DNA of 64,000 nt from contig NC_060957.1 of the NCBI RefSeq assembly GCF_910589235.1, positions 1,151,001 through 1,215,000 of the forward strand, read 5' to 3'. The DNA is from Vespa crabro. Its lineage: Eukaryota > Arthropoda > Insecta > Hymenoptera > Vespidae. Below are positions 11,185 through 20,923 of the stretch, in pieces. The first letter of the stretch is position 1; every line of letters starts with the position of its first letter. The position numbers and the translations under genes were made by a program. The notes under the pieces were generated by a model. It was not told where the DNA came from. It ran no database searches and worked only from the letters and a program-made list of their open reading frames with translations.

Positions 11185-11245
11185 AATGAAAAAAAAAAAA
11201 AAAGAAAACAAAAGAAAAAAAGAAAAAAAAAAAAAAACAAAAAGA
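11185..11245. repeat. poly-A-rich tract
   Basis: A runs separated by single G or C. Confidence 0.93.
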
Positions 11246-11434
11246 GTAAAAGGAGGCAGTGGAAAGAGAAAAAGGAAAAGAGCATCATTTGTCTCTCTTC
11301 ATCGAAGCTGCACGCTTCGAGAAAGGGAGAAACGACTTGGAAGGAAGTGCCAAAAGGGCAACGCGTTCCTACCGTGCCATGATTCCTTTCGCAAGCTGAA
11401 AACGCCTGGTGAACCCGACTTCTACTCCTTACCC

Positions 11435-11439
<5 letters not shown>

Positions 11440-11475
<36 letters not shown>

Positions 11476-11485
11476 TTCTCTCTCT
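11440..11485. repeat. (CT)n tract
   Basis: CT array with TTTC interruptions at its right end. Confidence 0.95.
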
Positions 11486-11513
11486 TGCAACGTTCACTAT
11501 AGCAGCCACTTTG

Positions 11514-11768
11514 CTAGGAACGCACACGTTTCCATCCCTTCGCGCGAGAGAAGCATTCGGGTGTACACACGCGAAGAGCTCTGGCAAACTCATTAGGAGC
11601 TGAAATAAATACGGAGCAGACGCCTTCTGGCTGCTCTATTGCTGCTGGTGCTGGTACTGGTACTGGTACTGGTGGTGCTGGTACTGGTGCTGCTACTACT
11701 GCTACTGCTACTGGTGCAGATTGCACTCTAGCAAGAGAAGCAACCACCGTTAGGATGCAAAAGTTCTT
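11514..11768 (-). CDS. candidate exon of a small secreted Ala/Pro/Val-rich protein
   Basis: The minus strand has a frame ending in TAG at 11514. At its head AAG|AAGAAC follows a long pyrimidine stretch, a plausible acceptor, giving KNFCILTVVASLARVQS then APVAV. This resembles the hydrophobic core and cleavage region of a signal peptide. It is followed by about 25 residues of Ala/Pro/Val repeats, as in some insect cuticle or secreted low-complexity proteins, and then about 40 unique residues with two Cys. The Ala/Pro/Val part is encoded by the (CTGGTA)n microsatellite, so it may be accidental, but the signal-like part lies outside the repeat. No ATG exon is identified; the same frame reads upstream through (CT)n to an ATG at 11930. 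Low confidence. Confidence 0.22.
   Translation of the reverse strand, partial: KNFCILTVVASLARVQSAPVAVAVVAAPVPAPPVPVPVPAPAAIEQPEGVCSVFISAPNEFARALRVCTPECFSRAKGWKRVRS
11638..11718. repeat. (CTGGTA)n/(CTGGTG)n hexanucleotide array
   Basis: Hexamer units grade into CTACTG triplets. It is the only repeat of this composition in the window and is phased as Val-Pro/Ala-Pro codons on the minus strand. Confidence 0.93.
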
Positions 11769-11801
11769 CTTAATGAGAGGAAGAGAGGAATATATATGTA
11801 T

Positions 11802-11802
<1 letters not shown>

Positions 11803-11845
<43 letters not shown>

Positions 11846-11870
11846 AGAGAGAAGGAGAGAGAATGAGAGA
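11803..11870. repeat. (GA)n tract
   Basis: GA core followed by GAAG/GGAGA variants. Confidence 0.95.
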
Positions 11871-11955
11871 CACGTGGGACATGCAGAGAAGCGTAAGAGA
11901 CGAAAAGAGAAGGGATGGAAAGAATCTCATAGTTTTTCGTTGACTTCGTGTGATT

Positions 11956-12053
11956 TCTTTTTTCCTGTTCTTTTTTTTTCTCTTTCTTTCTTTCTTTTCC
12001 TCTCTTTTTTCTTTTTTTTTTGTTTGTTCCCCTTTTCCCTTTTTTATTTTCTA
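11956..12053. repeat. T-rich pyrimidine tract
   Basis: T runs separated by C, with few purines. Confidence 0.9.
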
Positions 12054-12187
12054 CGTTGTCGTCCACTTCGAAAGCATCAACCTCTTCGTCTCTTACTCGT
12101 CCAACCGACTCTACTTCACTTCGTCGTCCTTCGACTCTCAAGTGTTTCTCCTCTCCTGTGTCTTTCCATCTGTATTTTTTCATTTCG

Positions 12188-12190
<3 letters not shown>

Positions 12191-12229
<39 letters not shown>
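12191..12229. repeat. (CT)n tract
   Basis: Pure CT array. Confidence 0.96.
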
Positions 12230-12231
<2 letters not shown>

Positions 12232-12409
12232 ATCCTTTCCTCAACCTGTTTCTCAAATTCTCGTTTTACGGGCTGTAAGAAGAAAATGAAAAAAAGTATC
12301 TTTGGTGGATAGCCTGGATAAGAAAATTTCGAGTGGCTCTTAGTCGTTTTATTCTCTTTTCTCTCATTTTTCTTCTTCTTGCCTTATTTTTTTTTTCCTT
12401 ACGTATGCG

Positions 12410-12410
<1 letters not shown>

Positions 12411-12462
<52 letters not shown>

Positions 12463-12463
12463 T
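12411..12463. repeat. (AT)n then poly-T
   Basis: About 40 bases of alternating AT followed by ten T. Confidence 0.96.
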
Positions 12464-12824
12464 ATTATTTTTCATACATCCCGATGATACGAATATTCAA
12501 AAATATCTGTGAATTTTTTTTAATCTAACGCGAATAAAGCATTATAATTATTTAATACGTACTTGAAAATAATATTTATTTCAACTAATGAAAGAAAAAA
12601 AAAAAAAAAAAGAAAAATCCTTTGGATTTCTAATTAAAGGAGTAAAATATATTTTAATTTTAAAAAAATGTAATATAAATTAAAATAGAAAAAGAAAGAA
12701 ATTTTTTCAAGACACCGAGAAAACGCGCCTACGAGCCCAGTCTCTACGACAGAATCTACGCGGATTAGCTCCCTCATCCGACGACCTGCTTCGATGGTTA
12801 CACTTTTCCACCCCTTTCTCTTCT

Positions 12825-12826
<2 letters not shown>
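12464..12826. other. AT-rich unique DNA with poly-A at 12591-12617
   Basis: No supported gene; the minus-strand frame here is short and unremarkable. Confidence 0.65.
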
Positions 12827-12865
<39 letters not shown>

Positions 12866-12866
12866 T
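12827..12866. repeat. (CT)n tract
   Basis: CT array with terminal CTTT variation. Confidence 0.95.
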
Positions 12867-13154
12867 CCACTTTCCAGTAGCAACCTCTCCACCTCTCTTC
12901 GAAGGTTTAGCCAACCTATTCCATGATCCGCTTTCGCCATTTCAATTTCGTTGTCCCCTCGTGTCGCTCCTCTTACGCCTTTTCCGCATCCTGAGAACGT
13001 CTACAGCTGCTTCTGCCTCTTTGCTAGAGAGAGGAGGGTCCGTGCGTAGGATGTACTGGAAAAAGCACCACCGTGCTACCACCGTGCACTTTTCAGTTCT
13101 TTTTTTTTTCCCTCCTTCTACGTTCCACTCAGTCCTTCCCACTACTACGTAAAG

Positions 13155-13225
13155 CGTCTCAAAGAGGAGAAGGAGAAGGAGAAGAAGAACGAGTAGTAGG
13201 AGTAAAAGAGACAAGAGGATAGAAT

Positions 13226-13256
<31 letters not shown>

Positions 13257-13275
13257 GGAAAGGGTGGGGGAAATA
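13155..13275. repeat. (GGAGAA)n and (GA)n purine tracts
   Basis: Purine-rich triplet/hexamer units at 13161-13190, GA array at 13225-13254, then G-runs GGG-AAA-GGG-T-GGGGG. Confidence 0.9.
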
Positions 13276-13333
13276 CTCCTCCGTCTTGGAAATAACTGAA
13301 ATAACCTTCCTTCTCTCGGATAATCGCGCAACG

Positions 13334-13492
13334 ATGGACTTGGCAGGACTACGAAGCGGTGGCGACACCGGCGACGGCAGTAACGCTGGAGGCAGTCAAA
13401 GGGATGAGGAAATCCACGATGGAATTTCCGAGGGATCGAAGGTCGTTACGAAAGCGAAGGAGAGACATCGGCAGAGGAGACGTACCTCTCTG
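13334..13492 (+). CDS. candidate first coding exon, hydrophilic N-terminus, product unknown
   Basis: An ATG at 13334 in the context CGCAACG-ATG-G opens 53 codons of non-repetitive, well-mixed composition: MDLAGLRSGG, then an acidic Gly/Asp/Glu-rich middle, then a basic run KAKERHRQRRR. At 13492 CTG|GTACGG is a moderate donor exactly at a codon boundary, and the sequence then becomes T-rich and intron-like. The block is one of the GC-richest in this part of the window. Without a donor the frame runs on through Phe/Ser-rich repeat to 13660. Against it: other frames in the block are also open, the donor is not strong, and I recognise no family. Confidence 0.28.
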
Positions 13493-13500
13493 GTACGGAT

Positions 13501-13650
13501 TTTACTTTCTTTTTTATTCTTTTTCTTTTTCTTTTTTTCTTTTTTTTTTTTACTTTCTTCTTCCTCTTCTTCTTTTTCATCTTCTTCTTCTTCTTCTCCT
13601 TCTTCTTCTTCTTCTTCTTCTTCACTTTTTTTTTCCTCTCCTTTCTTTTC
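13501..13650. repeat. T-rich to (TTC)n pyrimidine tract
   Basis: T runs, then more than twenty TTC units with a few CTC variants. Confidence 0.95.
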
Positions 13651-13713
13651 GGTGAAATAATTCGCGCGAGACGCTCCTAACTCTCTTCCCTAATTCTTCA
13701 TCTTTATTTTTCA

Positions 13714-13718
<5 letters not shown>

Positions 13719-13760
<42 letters not shown>
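13719..13760. repeat. (CT)n tract
   Basis: Pure CT for about 40 bases. Confidence 0.96.
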
Positions 13761-13761
<1 letters not shown>

Positions 13762-14143
13762 TAATTATTTCATTTTTATCTTCTTTCATATCCTCTATTC
13801 TAATTAATAAATTAATTAATTTATCGTTATAAGAATAAATACTTTTCAATTTTCTTAATTCTAATCTATGAAAAATTTCTAATAAGAACGATTCGAATCT
13901 ATTGATTTTAATATTTATTTATCTATCCGTTCGTCATCATTTCATCTAATATAAAATTATCAACGAACTAAAACTCGTAAGGAATTCACGTGGCAATCTC
14001 GAAGGGAAACGAGAGTTCTCAAACGAGATTTCATTTCCTTTTCTTTTCCTTCTATCCTCGCGTAGAAAGGATTTCATTCCTTTATTTTATCCACCGTTTA
14101 AATTAAGTACCCGTATCACGCGACCGCAATACGATTCACGACG
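13761..14143. other. AT-rich unique DNA, no gene
   Basis: Nothing recognised apart from short direct motifs. Confidence 0.65.
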
Positions 14144-14210
14144 GAAGAAGAAGAAGAAGAAGAAGAAGAAGAAGAAGAAGAAGAAGAAGAAGAAGAACTA
14201 GAAGAAGAAG
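14144..14210. repeat. (GAA)18 array
   Basis: Eighteen uninterrupted GAA units at 14144-14197, then CTA and three more units. The minus-strand Ser/Leu/Leu frames are its translation. Confidence 0.97.
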
Positions 14211-14492
14211 GGGAAGCAGAAAAGAGTAAAAAGACTGAGAAAGAGATAGGGAAAGAGAAATTGTAAGAGAAATGAAGAAAAGTCGTAAGCAGGGACAACA
14301 AACCGCGTTTAAAAGAGAGATCCACGTGACCGGACGGCATAACCTTCTTCTTGCCTGTTGGAAGTCGGCGAGTTGATGCAAGTACATCAAAAGTTCGCAT
14401 TTACGCTCCCGGAATCCGCGTCTTTGCTTCCGGAAGAAGACCGTAAAACCACCAGTAGGAATGCGCTACGCCCAGATGCAATCCAGATACTA

Positions 14493-14493
<1 letters not shown>

Positions 14494-14524
<31 letters not shown>

Positions 14525-14545
14525 GTCTCTGTCTCTGTCTCTCTT
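14494..14545. repeat. (CT)n/(GTCTCT)n tract
   Basis: CT array with a regular GTCTCT hexamer at its right end. Confidence 0.94.
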
Positions 14546-14730
14546 TGTATATTTTCCTTTTTCACTCTTTCTCTTTCTTCTGGCTATCTAACGTTTGATG
14601 GTAGGAACGCAATGGAGAAACTTGGAAGGACATTGAGAAGCAATTTCGTCCTAGTATTCCTAGGGAAGATATTCTCAACGACGGAATAATCTTTCTCTAA
14701 AACTTTCTATCCTCTCAACCAACCAACACC

Positions 14731-14742
14731 TCTCTTTTCCTC

Positions 14743-14774
<32 letters not shown>
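14731..14774. repeat. (TC)n then (TTTC)n
   Basis: TC array with a short TTTC tail. Confidence 0.94.
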
Positions 14775-15399
14775 GTTCCTTTCATTGCACGGATTTCCAC
14801 GGATGGTGGTATCGAATAATGCTACGTACACTCGGTAGTGTTTGTCGACGTAGTAAAAGCCCCGTTCTAGTTTCGAACTTTTGATTTTCTTCGTAATATG
14901 TCAACAATTTTCGAATTGTTCACGGTGATCATTTTCTTTTCTGTTGTTTTATTTTCGTACTGTTGTTTATCAAAAAAAAAAAGAAAAAAAAAATATATAT
15001 ATATATATACGACGTAAGATACATCGTTATTAAGTTTGTACTTTTCATTGCGATGATGACGAAGTGATGTTTCTACAAACGAGACAAAATAACACGAGGA
15101 GGAATGAAATAAAAAAAAAAAAAAAAAAAGAAAGGAAAAAGAAAAATTTTAAATACACTTCACGGTTTTTATTATCGTGATGATAACTAACTTTTTAACA
15201 ACTTTTCGACGCATAATAACTTATTTCGACCGAACGTCTTTGTATTATTACGAACAACGTAAACGAGCTATCAGATGATCTTACGTTTCTTTTTATGATG
15301 TAAAAAGAGATAAAAACAAAGAAAAGAAAAGGAAAGAAAAAAAGAAAAAAAGGAGATCACGTTTAAAATAAGATAAATCCAGTATAACACTACTTGGTC
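14775..15399. other. AT-rich unique DNA with poly-A and (TA)n
   Basis: Poly-A then (TA)n at 14971-15009, poly-A at 15111-15129, A/G tract at 15310-15352. No gene seen. Confidence 0.65.
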
Positions 15400-15467
15400 C
15401 ATTTTTCTTTCTTCCTTTCTTTTCTTTTCTTTCATTTATTTATTTATTTATTTATTTTTTTTTTTTT
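15400..15467. repeat. pyrimidine tract, (ATTT)n, poly-T
   Basis: TTTC units, then six ATTT units, then T run. Confidence 0.94.
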
Positions 15468-15706
15468 AAAGCTTTGCCCTCGCAATCGAACGTGGGATTG
15501 ATCAGTGCCCACAAGGAGAAACGCGTAGCCATTCCTCCAAAGCAAAACATTTTCGTATTTTTGCTGACAATTTGTATTTTCGAGATTATCCTCGATAGAA
15601 TCTTCAATTATTCTCGAGAGGATCGAGAATTGAGCACGAGATTATCAATTATCTATTTGTGCACATGAATCTCCATGAGAAATGATCCATTTGTTCGTTG
15701 ACTCTT

Positions 15707-15767
15707 TTATCTCTTTCTTTCTCTTTTTTTTTTCTTTTTTCTTTTTTTTTTTTCTTTTTTTTCTTTG
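15707..15767. repeat. T-rich pyrimidine tract
   Basis: T runs split by single C. Confidence 0.92.
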
Positions 15768-15954
15768 AACGAGAGATCCTTATATATCTTTGAGAAAGAT
15801 TTGATTCATTTATTTGATCGCACGTTAAACATTTCGCATTATTTTCTATTAGTACAAACTCTCGCATTCCTTCTTTCACTTGTTCATACGCGATATTATC
15901 AAACGAACGTACATATTGATTCGATCAGATGTCCGATTGATTTTCATGAATGAA

Positions 15955-16160
15955 CAAAAGGAAAAGAGAAAATAAAAAGGAAAAGAAAAAAAAAGGGAGG
16001 ATCGGTGGTTAGTCGAGGTTTCGTCTTGTTCGTCAGATAAAAGAAACAAAAGGAAGAAAAAGAAAGAAAAAAGAAGAAGAAGAAAAGAAAAAAAAAAGCG
16101 AGAAAAGAAAGAAAGAAAGAAAGAAAGAAAAAAAGCAAAAGGAAAGAGAAATAGAAAGAG
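15955..16160. repeat. A/G purine blocks
   Basis: Two A/G blocks flank a 50-base unique segment; GAAA units predominate on the right. Confidence 0.9.
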
Positions 16161-16579
16161 GAAACGTATCACAACGGGAAAGAGTGATATCCTTTGCCGG
16201 GAAAATTCAGAGAACGGCACGCCTAAGCAAATCGAACGTTTGCGTTTCTTGTTTACAACCCTCCTTCCTTCAATCCACCTCCCATCCTCCGTTACCCACC
16301 TATCTTCTCTGTCTCAACGTTGATTCCCATGATGTCGTCAATGTGGTCTACCAACGAGAATACACTGTACCGATTTATCGAGGCGAATCCGTGAATTAGC
16401 ATCTCTCCGCTCTCATATTTGCTCTCAGCGTTTACATCAGCTCGCGTTTCTATCCCAAAAGGGAGTGGGGTGGAAGGACGAAAGGGGTGAACGCGAACTG
16501 TAGGTAGACGTCGGCTGTCAAACGAAACACACACGGCACCAGCACGACGGTGCAGGTGAAATCGATACGTCGCGGTTAT
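16161..16579. other. GC-richer unique block
   Basis: Non-repetitive with balanced short frames on both strands (plus 16184-16399, minus 16292-16534) and a donor-like GCAG|GTGAAA near 16533. Nothing recognised; it could be an exon or a conserved non-coding element. Confidence 0.3.
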
Positions 16580-16588
16580 GCTTTTTCT

Positions 16589-16631
<43 letters not shown>

Positions 16632-16674
16632 CTCTCGTTCTCGTTCTCTTTCTCTCTCTCTCTCTTCTTTTTCC
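16580..16674. repeat. (CT)n tracts
   Basis: Two CT arrays joined by TCGTTC interruptions. Confidence 0.95.
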
Positions 16675-16944
16675 AACGTGAGCGACGTCAGCGGGCGTAG
16701 AATTTACCAGAGTATGAATTTTTCAACGAATAACGCGTTTGCCTCTGGAAAATGTAATGATATATACAGGCTATCGGTTCGAGATATATTCGCGACACCG
16801 TGAAACTTTCAAAAGCGAGACGTCGAGATCTGATTTTCCTTCGTTTGTTGATCCGTGATTACGCATCGTCGCGTTCTTTCTAAATTTTCATTTCCCATTT
16901 GGATCTATTCTCATATTCTTTTTCAATCTCTCACACTTTTTCAT

Positions 16945-17330
16945 ATTTCTTTATTTCTTTTTTTTTTTTTTTTTTCCTTTTCGTATATCTTTAATTTATC
17001 ACATTTGTCATATCAAAAATAAAAAGAAAAGAAAAGGAAAGAAGAAGAACATATCAAAAGATATCGAAAAGCGGAATATCCTATTTGATTTTCAAGTACA
17101 TTCATATTTTTTCATTTCTTTTTTCTTTCTTTCTTTTTTCTTTTTTTTTTTTTTTCTTCTTTTTTTCTTTTTTTCTTTGTCAAATACGACAAAGAACGTA
17201 GACCGAGTTAGAGAATTTATAAAAAATAATTCGTTAGAAAAGTTTTTATATTTCCTCTCAAGGAAACATAAAAGGGGGTAAACAAAAGAAAGAAAGAAAG
17301 AAAAAGGAAAAAAGAAAAAAGGAAAAAGAA
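16945..17330. repeat. homopolymer-rich cluster
   Basis: Poly-T at 16957-16976, T-rich pyrimidine at 17098-17180 and A/G tract at 17281-17330, separated by AT-rich unique DNA. Confidence 0.88.
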
Positions 17331-17481
17331 TGATATTTTGAAGTTTTGAACGACCAAGTACGATTGGTATCATCAAGGTGAAACTTGAAGTTGGTGAAGC
17401 TTAAAACGCGTTTAGCGTGACAAAGGGTTGATACCCGTTGAACGTTGTAGTATTGGCTCGCTCGAACGTCGCATCCGTGCC

Positions 17482-17652
17482 ATGTCGTGTCGGGTCCTGA
17501 GCGTTTGCTCCCTCACGCTAAAGGGGCTATACGTCGATCCTAGAAGGCGGTTTCACGACTCGTTAGTTCAAAAGGGCTGGGCCAGGGATGCCCTGGTGTG
17601 TTACCATTGCCATCGATGGGTGTTAGCCATAGTAGGCCGGAATTTGGAGTAA
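17482..17652 (+). CDS. candidate small coding block, product unknown
   Basis: A repeat-free, GC-richer island with a 56-codon ATG frame (MSCRVLSVCSLTLKGLYV and on to a Cys/His/Trp-containing end). The frame stays open for about 18 codons upstream of the ATG. At its end TTTGGA|GTAAGG is a good donor overlapping the stop codon, so the block could be the 3' part of an exon. It also contains the perfect hairpin CCAGGGATGCCCTGG at 17582-17596. No protein family recognised; a conserved non-coding element is equally possible. Confidence 0.2.
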   Translation: MSCRVLSVCSLTLKGLYVDPRRRFHDSLVQKGWARDALVCYHCHRWVLAIVGRNLE

Positions 17653-17883
17653 GGTCGAGACTCGTATCTCAAATTTGCATGTCTAGTTTGTATGTGTACA
17701 CGTGAAATTTGTTACCACCGCCATTGCCACAGCCACTGCTGATTGCTGATTATTCACAGACGCTAAAATATACAGCATGGCCACTGCCCTCCCTCTCTTT
17801 CCTCTTCTCTCTTTACTCTCTCTCTTTATACACACACATACATACGCACAAACTCTCTTTCTCTGTCCCTGTCTCTCGTTCGG

Positions 17884-17887
<4 letters not shown>

Positions 17888-17938
<51 letters not shown>
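17888..17938. repeat. (CT)n tract
   Basis: Uninterrupted CT for about 50 bases. Confidence 0.97.
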
Positions 17939-18177
17939 GATATCAAATTTATCCCATACAGACGAACAAATTTCAAATGAGAAGGAAAATTACAGAGAAA
18001 AAAGAAAATTAATTGTTCGAATTTCAAGGCTACCAATGTTTCAATACATAAGGATAAAACGAGTAACAATTATTTATTAATACTCTCAATATTCTCTGAC
18101 ATGATCAAGATGATTTTATAGATCGTTCGTAGATCAACGATAAAATTCTATTGTTTTACAAAGGGATAAAATTCTAA

Positions 18178-18345
18178 AAAAAAAAAAAAGAAAAAGAATC
18201 TTTCTCCCGTATAAACTTTACAAATTGATGATCTCTGTGTATCTAACATCTTTCATCCCTCACCCAGGTATCAGGTCAATTCATAAAATTCTTCTTAACG
18301 ATAATAATAAAAAGAAAAAAAAAAAAAAAGAAAAAGGATAAAGAT
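18178..18345. repeat. poly-A runs
   Basis: A runs at 18178-18189 and A-rich at 18306-18345. Confidence 0.9.
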
Positions 18346-18359
18346 AAAGGAGTATTACG

Positions 18360-18560
18360 ATGTGGACTTTGATCTTTTTATCTCGGTTATCAGCTATAAT
18401 TGCTAGCGAAATAAGGAAACTCATGACTATCGTTTGCCCGTCCGATCGAGAAATTGGACTACGCTCAGACGTAAGACGATACTTCGAGGAAAGGAAGCCA
18501 TTCTACGACGCAGCATCCTCTTCTTCCTACGTGAACGCGTTCGAAACTTTTCCCACGTGA
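18360..18560 (+). CDS. candidate small secreted or membrane-anchored protein, 66 aa
   Basis: An ATG-initiated complete frame free of simple repeats. It begins MWTLIFLSRLSAIIAS, a short hydrophobic segment followed by small residues as in a signal peptide, then about 50 charged, mixed residues (EIRKLMTIVCPSDREIGL onward, with FEERKPFYDAASSSSY). The stop TGA is at 18558-18560. The upstream context is AT-rich with no clear promoter, and no polyadenylation signal is obvious. I recognise no family. Composition is more protein-like than the repeat-derived frames, but a 66-codon frame can arise by chance. Confidence 0.2.
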   Translation: MWTLIFLSRLSAIIASEIRKLMTIVCPSDREIGLRSDVRRYFEERKPFYDAASSSSYVNAFETFPT

Positions 18561-18962
18561 GAAATTACGGTCGTTATCGATAATTAACACGAAACGGCCG
18601 TGCTGTGCTGGCATTGCGTAATCCTATATAACCGTAAAGGAGATACCGTCCCAACAATTATCGCTGCTTACGACAATTAATAACGGGATTTCTCTTGATA
18701 ATCTCGACCCACCTTCGTTTTCTCTGACTTCTTTTCAGCGACACTCTACATCCCTTTCTCCATTTTACCCCCAACCTCTCACTCTCTCACTCACTCACTC
18801 ACTTCCGTTCCCTCTTTCTATTTCATCGTAATATTCGAAAAAGAGCTTTACAACGCCTTCCATTGTTCAACGTACCCAATTTAGGACGATTATTTACAGT
18901 CGGTGGGATTTATTTTCACCGTCAACCCCGTCTCGCGGTTTCGGTTTTACTCTCTCTTTATT

Positions 18963-18966
<4 letters not shown>

Positions 18967-19002
<36 letters not shown>

Positions 19003-19038
19003 TCTCTCTGTCTCTCTGTCTCTTTCTCTTTCTCTCTA
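18967..19038. repeat. (CT)n tract with CACT/GTCT interruptions
   Basis: CT core at 18970-18998 followed by degenerate CT. Confidence 0.95.
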
Positions 19039-19678
19039 TCGCAACGATTTGTCGTTTCGCGGTCGAACACGAGGGTGAATCGTGCTCGTGACACGGAGAA
19101 GGAAGAGGAAAACTGGTTTACTCCCTTTTCTCCAAGCTAGGCACCGTCTCTCCCTTTTCCGTGTACTCTGCACGCTCGTTAGCAACGACGCTGATAATAA
19201 TTAGTCGCTTGCTTTGACTCGTCGAAAGAGAATGAACGGAGTCGACTTCGAGGGTGAGAAACGACGCGCGATTTCTCTCTTAAGGTAGAAATAGTAGATG
19301 GTATCTACTTTGCTTGTAATTCCTTTCTTTCGATCGTAAATTAACGTTAAGTTCTAATTCATTATTGTTGATATCTTATTTGGTATTAAATTCAAATCTC
19401 TCGTAACCAAAACGAATTCTTTTCTTTTCTTTATTTCTTAGTTCGAATAAATGAACATATTAATCGTTTGACGATTCTTATCACGCAATATATACCGACA
19501 ATTATTTTCTTTTTTATTCCATTAATAAACATGTCGTTTAATTGTTCCATCGTATTATCCGAACGAAGAAAGCTGAAAAAAAAGAAGTGAATATCGTAAT
19601 AATCAAATTTTTTTTATCTGATCTTCGTCTCGAGTTTCCCGTTCTCTCACTGAGATGGTAGAATTATCTTTGATAGAA
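19039..19678. other. unique DNA, GC-richer at 19039-19300
   Basis: No supported gene; the right half is AT-rich. Confidence 0.6.
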
Positions 19679-19706
19679 AGAGAGAGACAGAGATAGACAG
19701 AGATAG

Positions 19707-19758
<52 letters not shown>
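19679..19758. repeat. (GACAGAGATA)n then (GA)n
   Basis: Decamer-like GACAGAGATA units followed by about 46 bases of GA. Confidence 0.95.
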
Positions 19759-19761
<3 letters not shown>

Positions 19762-19811
19762 GAATGAAAGATAATTTTCTTGGAAAGGTGCTCAAAGATA
19801 ACGATAAAGTC

Positions 19812-19846
<35 letters not shown>

Positions 19847-19864
19847 GGTGGGGGAAGGGTGGAG
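19812..19864 (+). repeat. (GA)n ending in a plus-strand G-quadruplex motif
   Basis: GA array to 19840, then G3-A-G5-T-G5-AA-G3 at 19840-19859: four G-runs with loops of one or two bases. Confidence 0.9.
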
Positions 19865-20029
19865 AGTTAGAAAACAGGCTGAAAGAAATCGGTAGAATTT
19901 ACGAGAAATCCTCGAGATCCTGCGAAGATGGCCACCAACGACGTAGACGGGGAAGAAGCTTAATCGCGCTTAACTCTTTCAAGGTGAAATACCCTTTGAA
20001 CCAAACACACATACCTATGAGAGCCTAAA

Positions 20030-20676
20030 AAAAGGGAAAAAGAAAAAAAGGAAAAAAAAAAAAAAGAAAACGCACCACTACCACTACTCTCTTTCCCTCT
20101 CGTGCTAGCAACCCTTCAAGATAAGCTTGCGTTCTTGGTAATTGAACCACAGTTGCTTTAATCTCAACTGGACGTTAATAGTTCGTAACGGTGATCGTAA
20201 CTATAACCGTAACAAGGCTAGTCAAGAAGAGGTTAAGGAGTAGTAATTAAAATGAAAATGTGATAAAGTAAGTAGGAAACAGAGAGTAAACGTATCGCTT
20301 AACGAATTTAATTATTTTCCCACGAGTCTTTATAATTTAAATAAATTAATAAATTTTCGTTTACGTTAGCCGCTAATATGCGTTGTAATTATCTGAAAGA
20401 AAAGATTCTTATCGTTTAAAATGAAACGATTGTAAAGCCGCGAATTCGAATGGATAATGTGACACATTGAAAGAATTTAATGTGGCTTATCGTTGAAAAA
20501 TAATCATCGTATAGTCTTAGAAATATAAATTATTTAACAAAAAAAAAAAAAAGAAAGAAGAAAAAAAAGAGAGAAAAAAAGAGAGGAAAGTTGAAGCGAA
20601 AGTATATAAGAAGATAGAACAACGATTCGTATTTTTATTATCCAAAACTGTTGTTTGGATATATTTTAAACGACAA

Positions 20677-20680
<4 letters not shown>
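20030..20680. other. unique DNA with poly-A tracts, no gene
   Basis: A-rich at 20030-20069 and 20537-20590; TATATAAG near 20605 resembles a TATA box but lacks a partner signal. Confidence 0.6.

Positions 20681-20707
<27 letters not shown>
20678..20707. repeat. (GA)n tract
   Basis: GA array immediately upstream of the frame beginning at 20708. Confidence 0.95.
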
Positions 20708-20708
<1 letters not shown>

Positions 20709-20923
20709 TGTATAGAGTGAATAACACATCGAGCCGACACAAAGGCCGCAACGTAGCGTGCAAAATGCGAGTATTAAGAACGATTCGTCAAACGCTTCCC
20801 TCGTTGCGAAGTCTCTCTGAATTTCTAGCTAGCATTACGTGCATCTTTCATCCGCTTTATTCTTCCGGACGGCGGAAGGAAATAAAGGTGCAACGAACGC
20901 GAACGAAGCCGCATGAGTGGTAG
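20708..20923 (+). CDS. candidate 71-aa frame, product unknown
   Basis: ATG-initiated, complete and non-repetitive, in a GC-richer block: MYRVNNTSSRHKGRNVACKM and on to a basic C-terminus. Its last codons overlap the ATG of the next frame at 20913 (ATGAGTGGTAG arrangement). No recognised motif; not known to be transcribed. Confidence 0.14.

Noticed and set aside
16760..16790. GGTTCGAGA, second tRNA B-box look-alike
   Set aside because: No paired arms or A box within the required distance.
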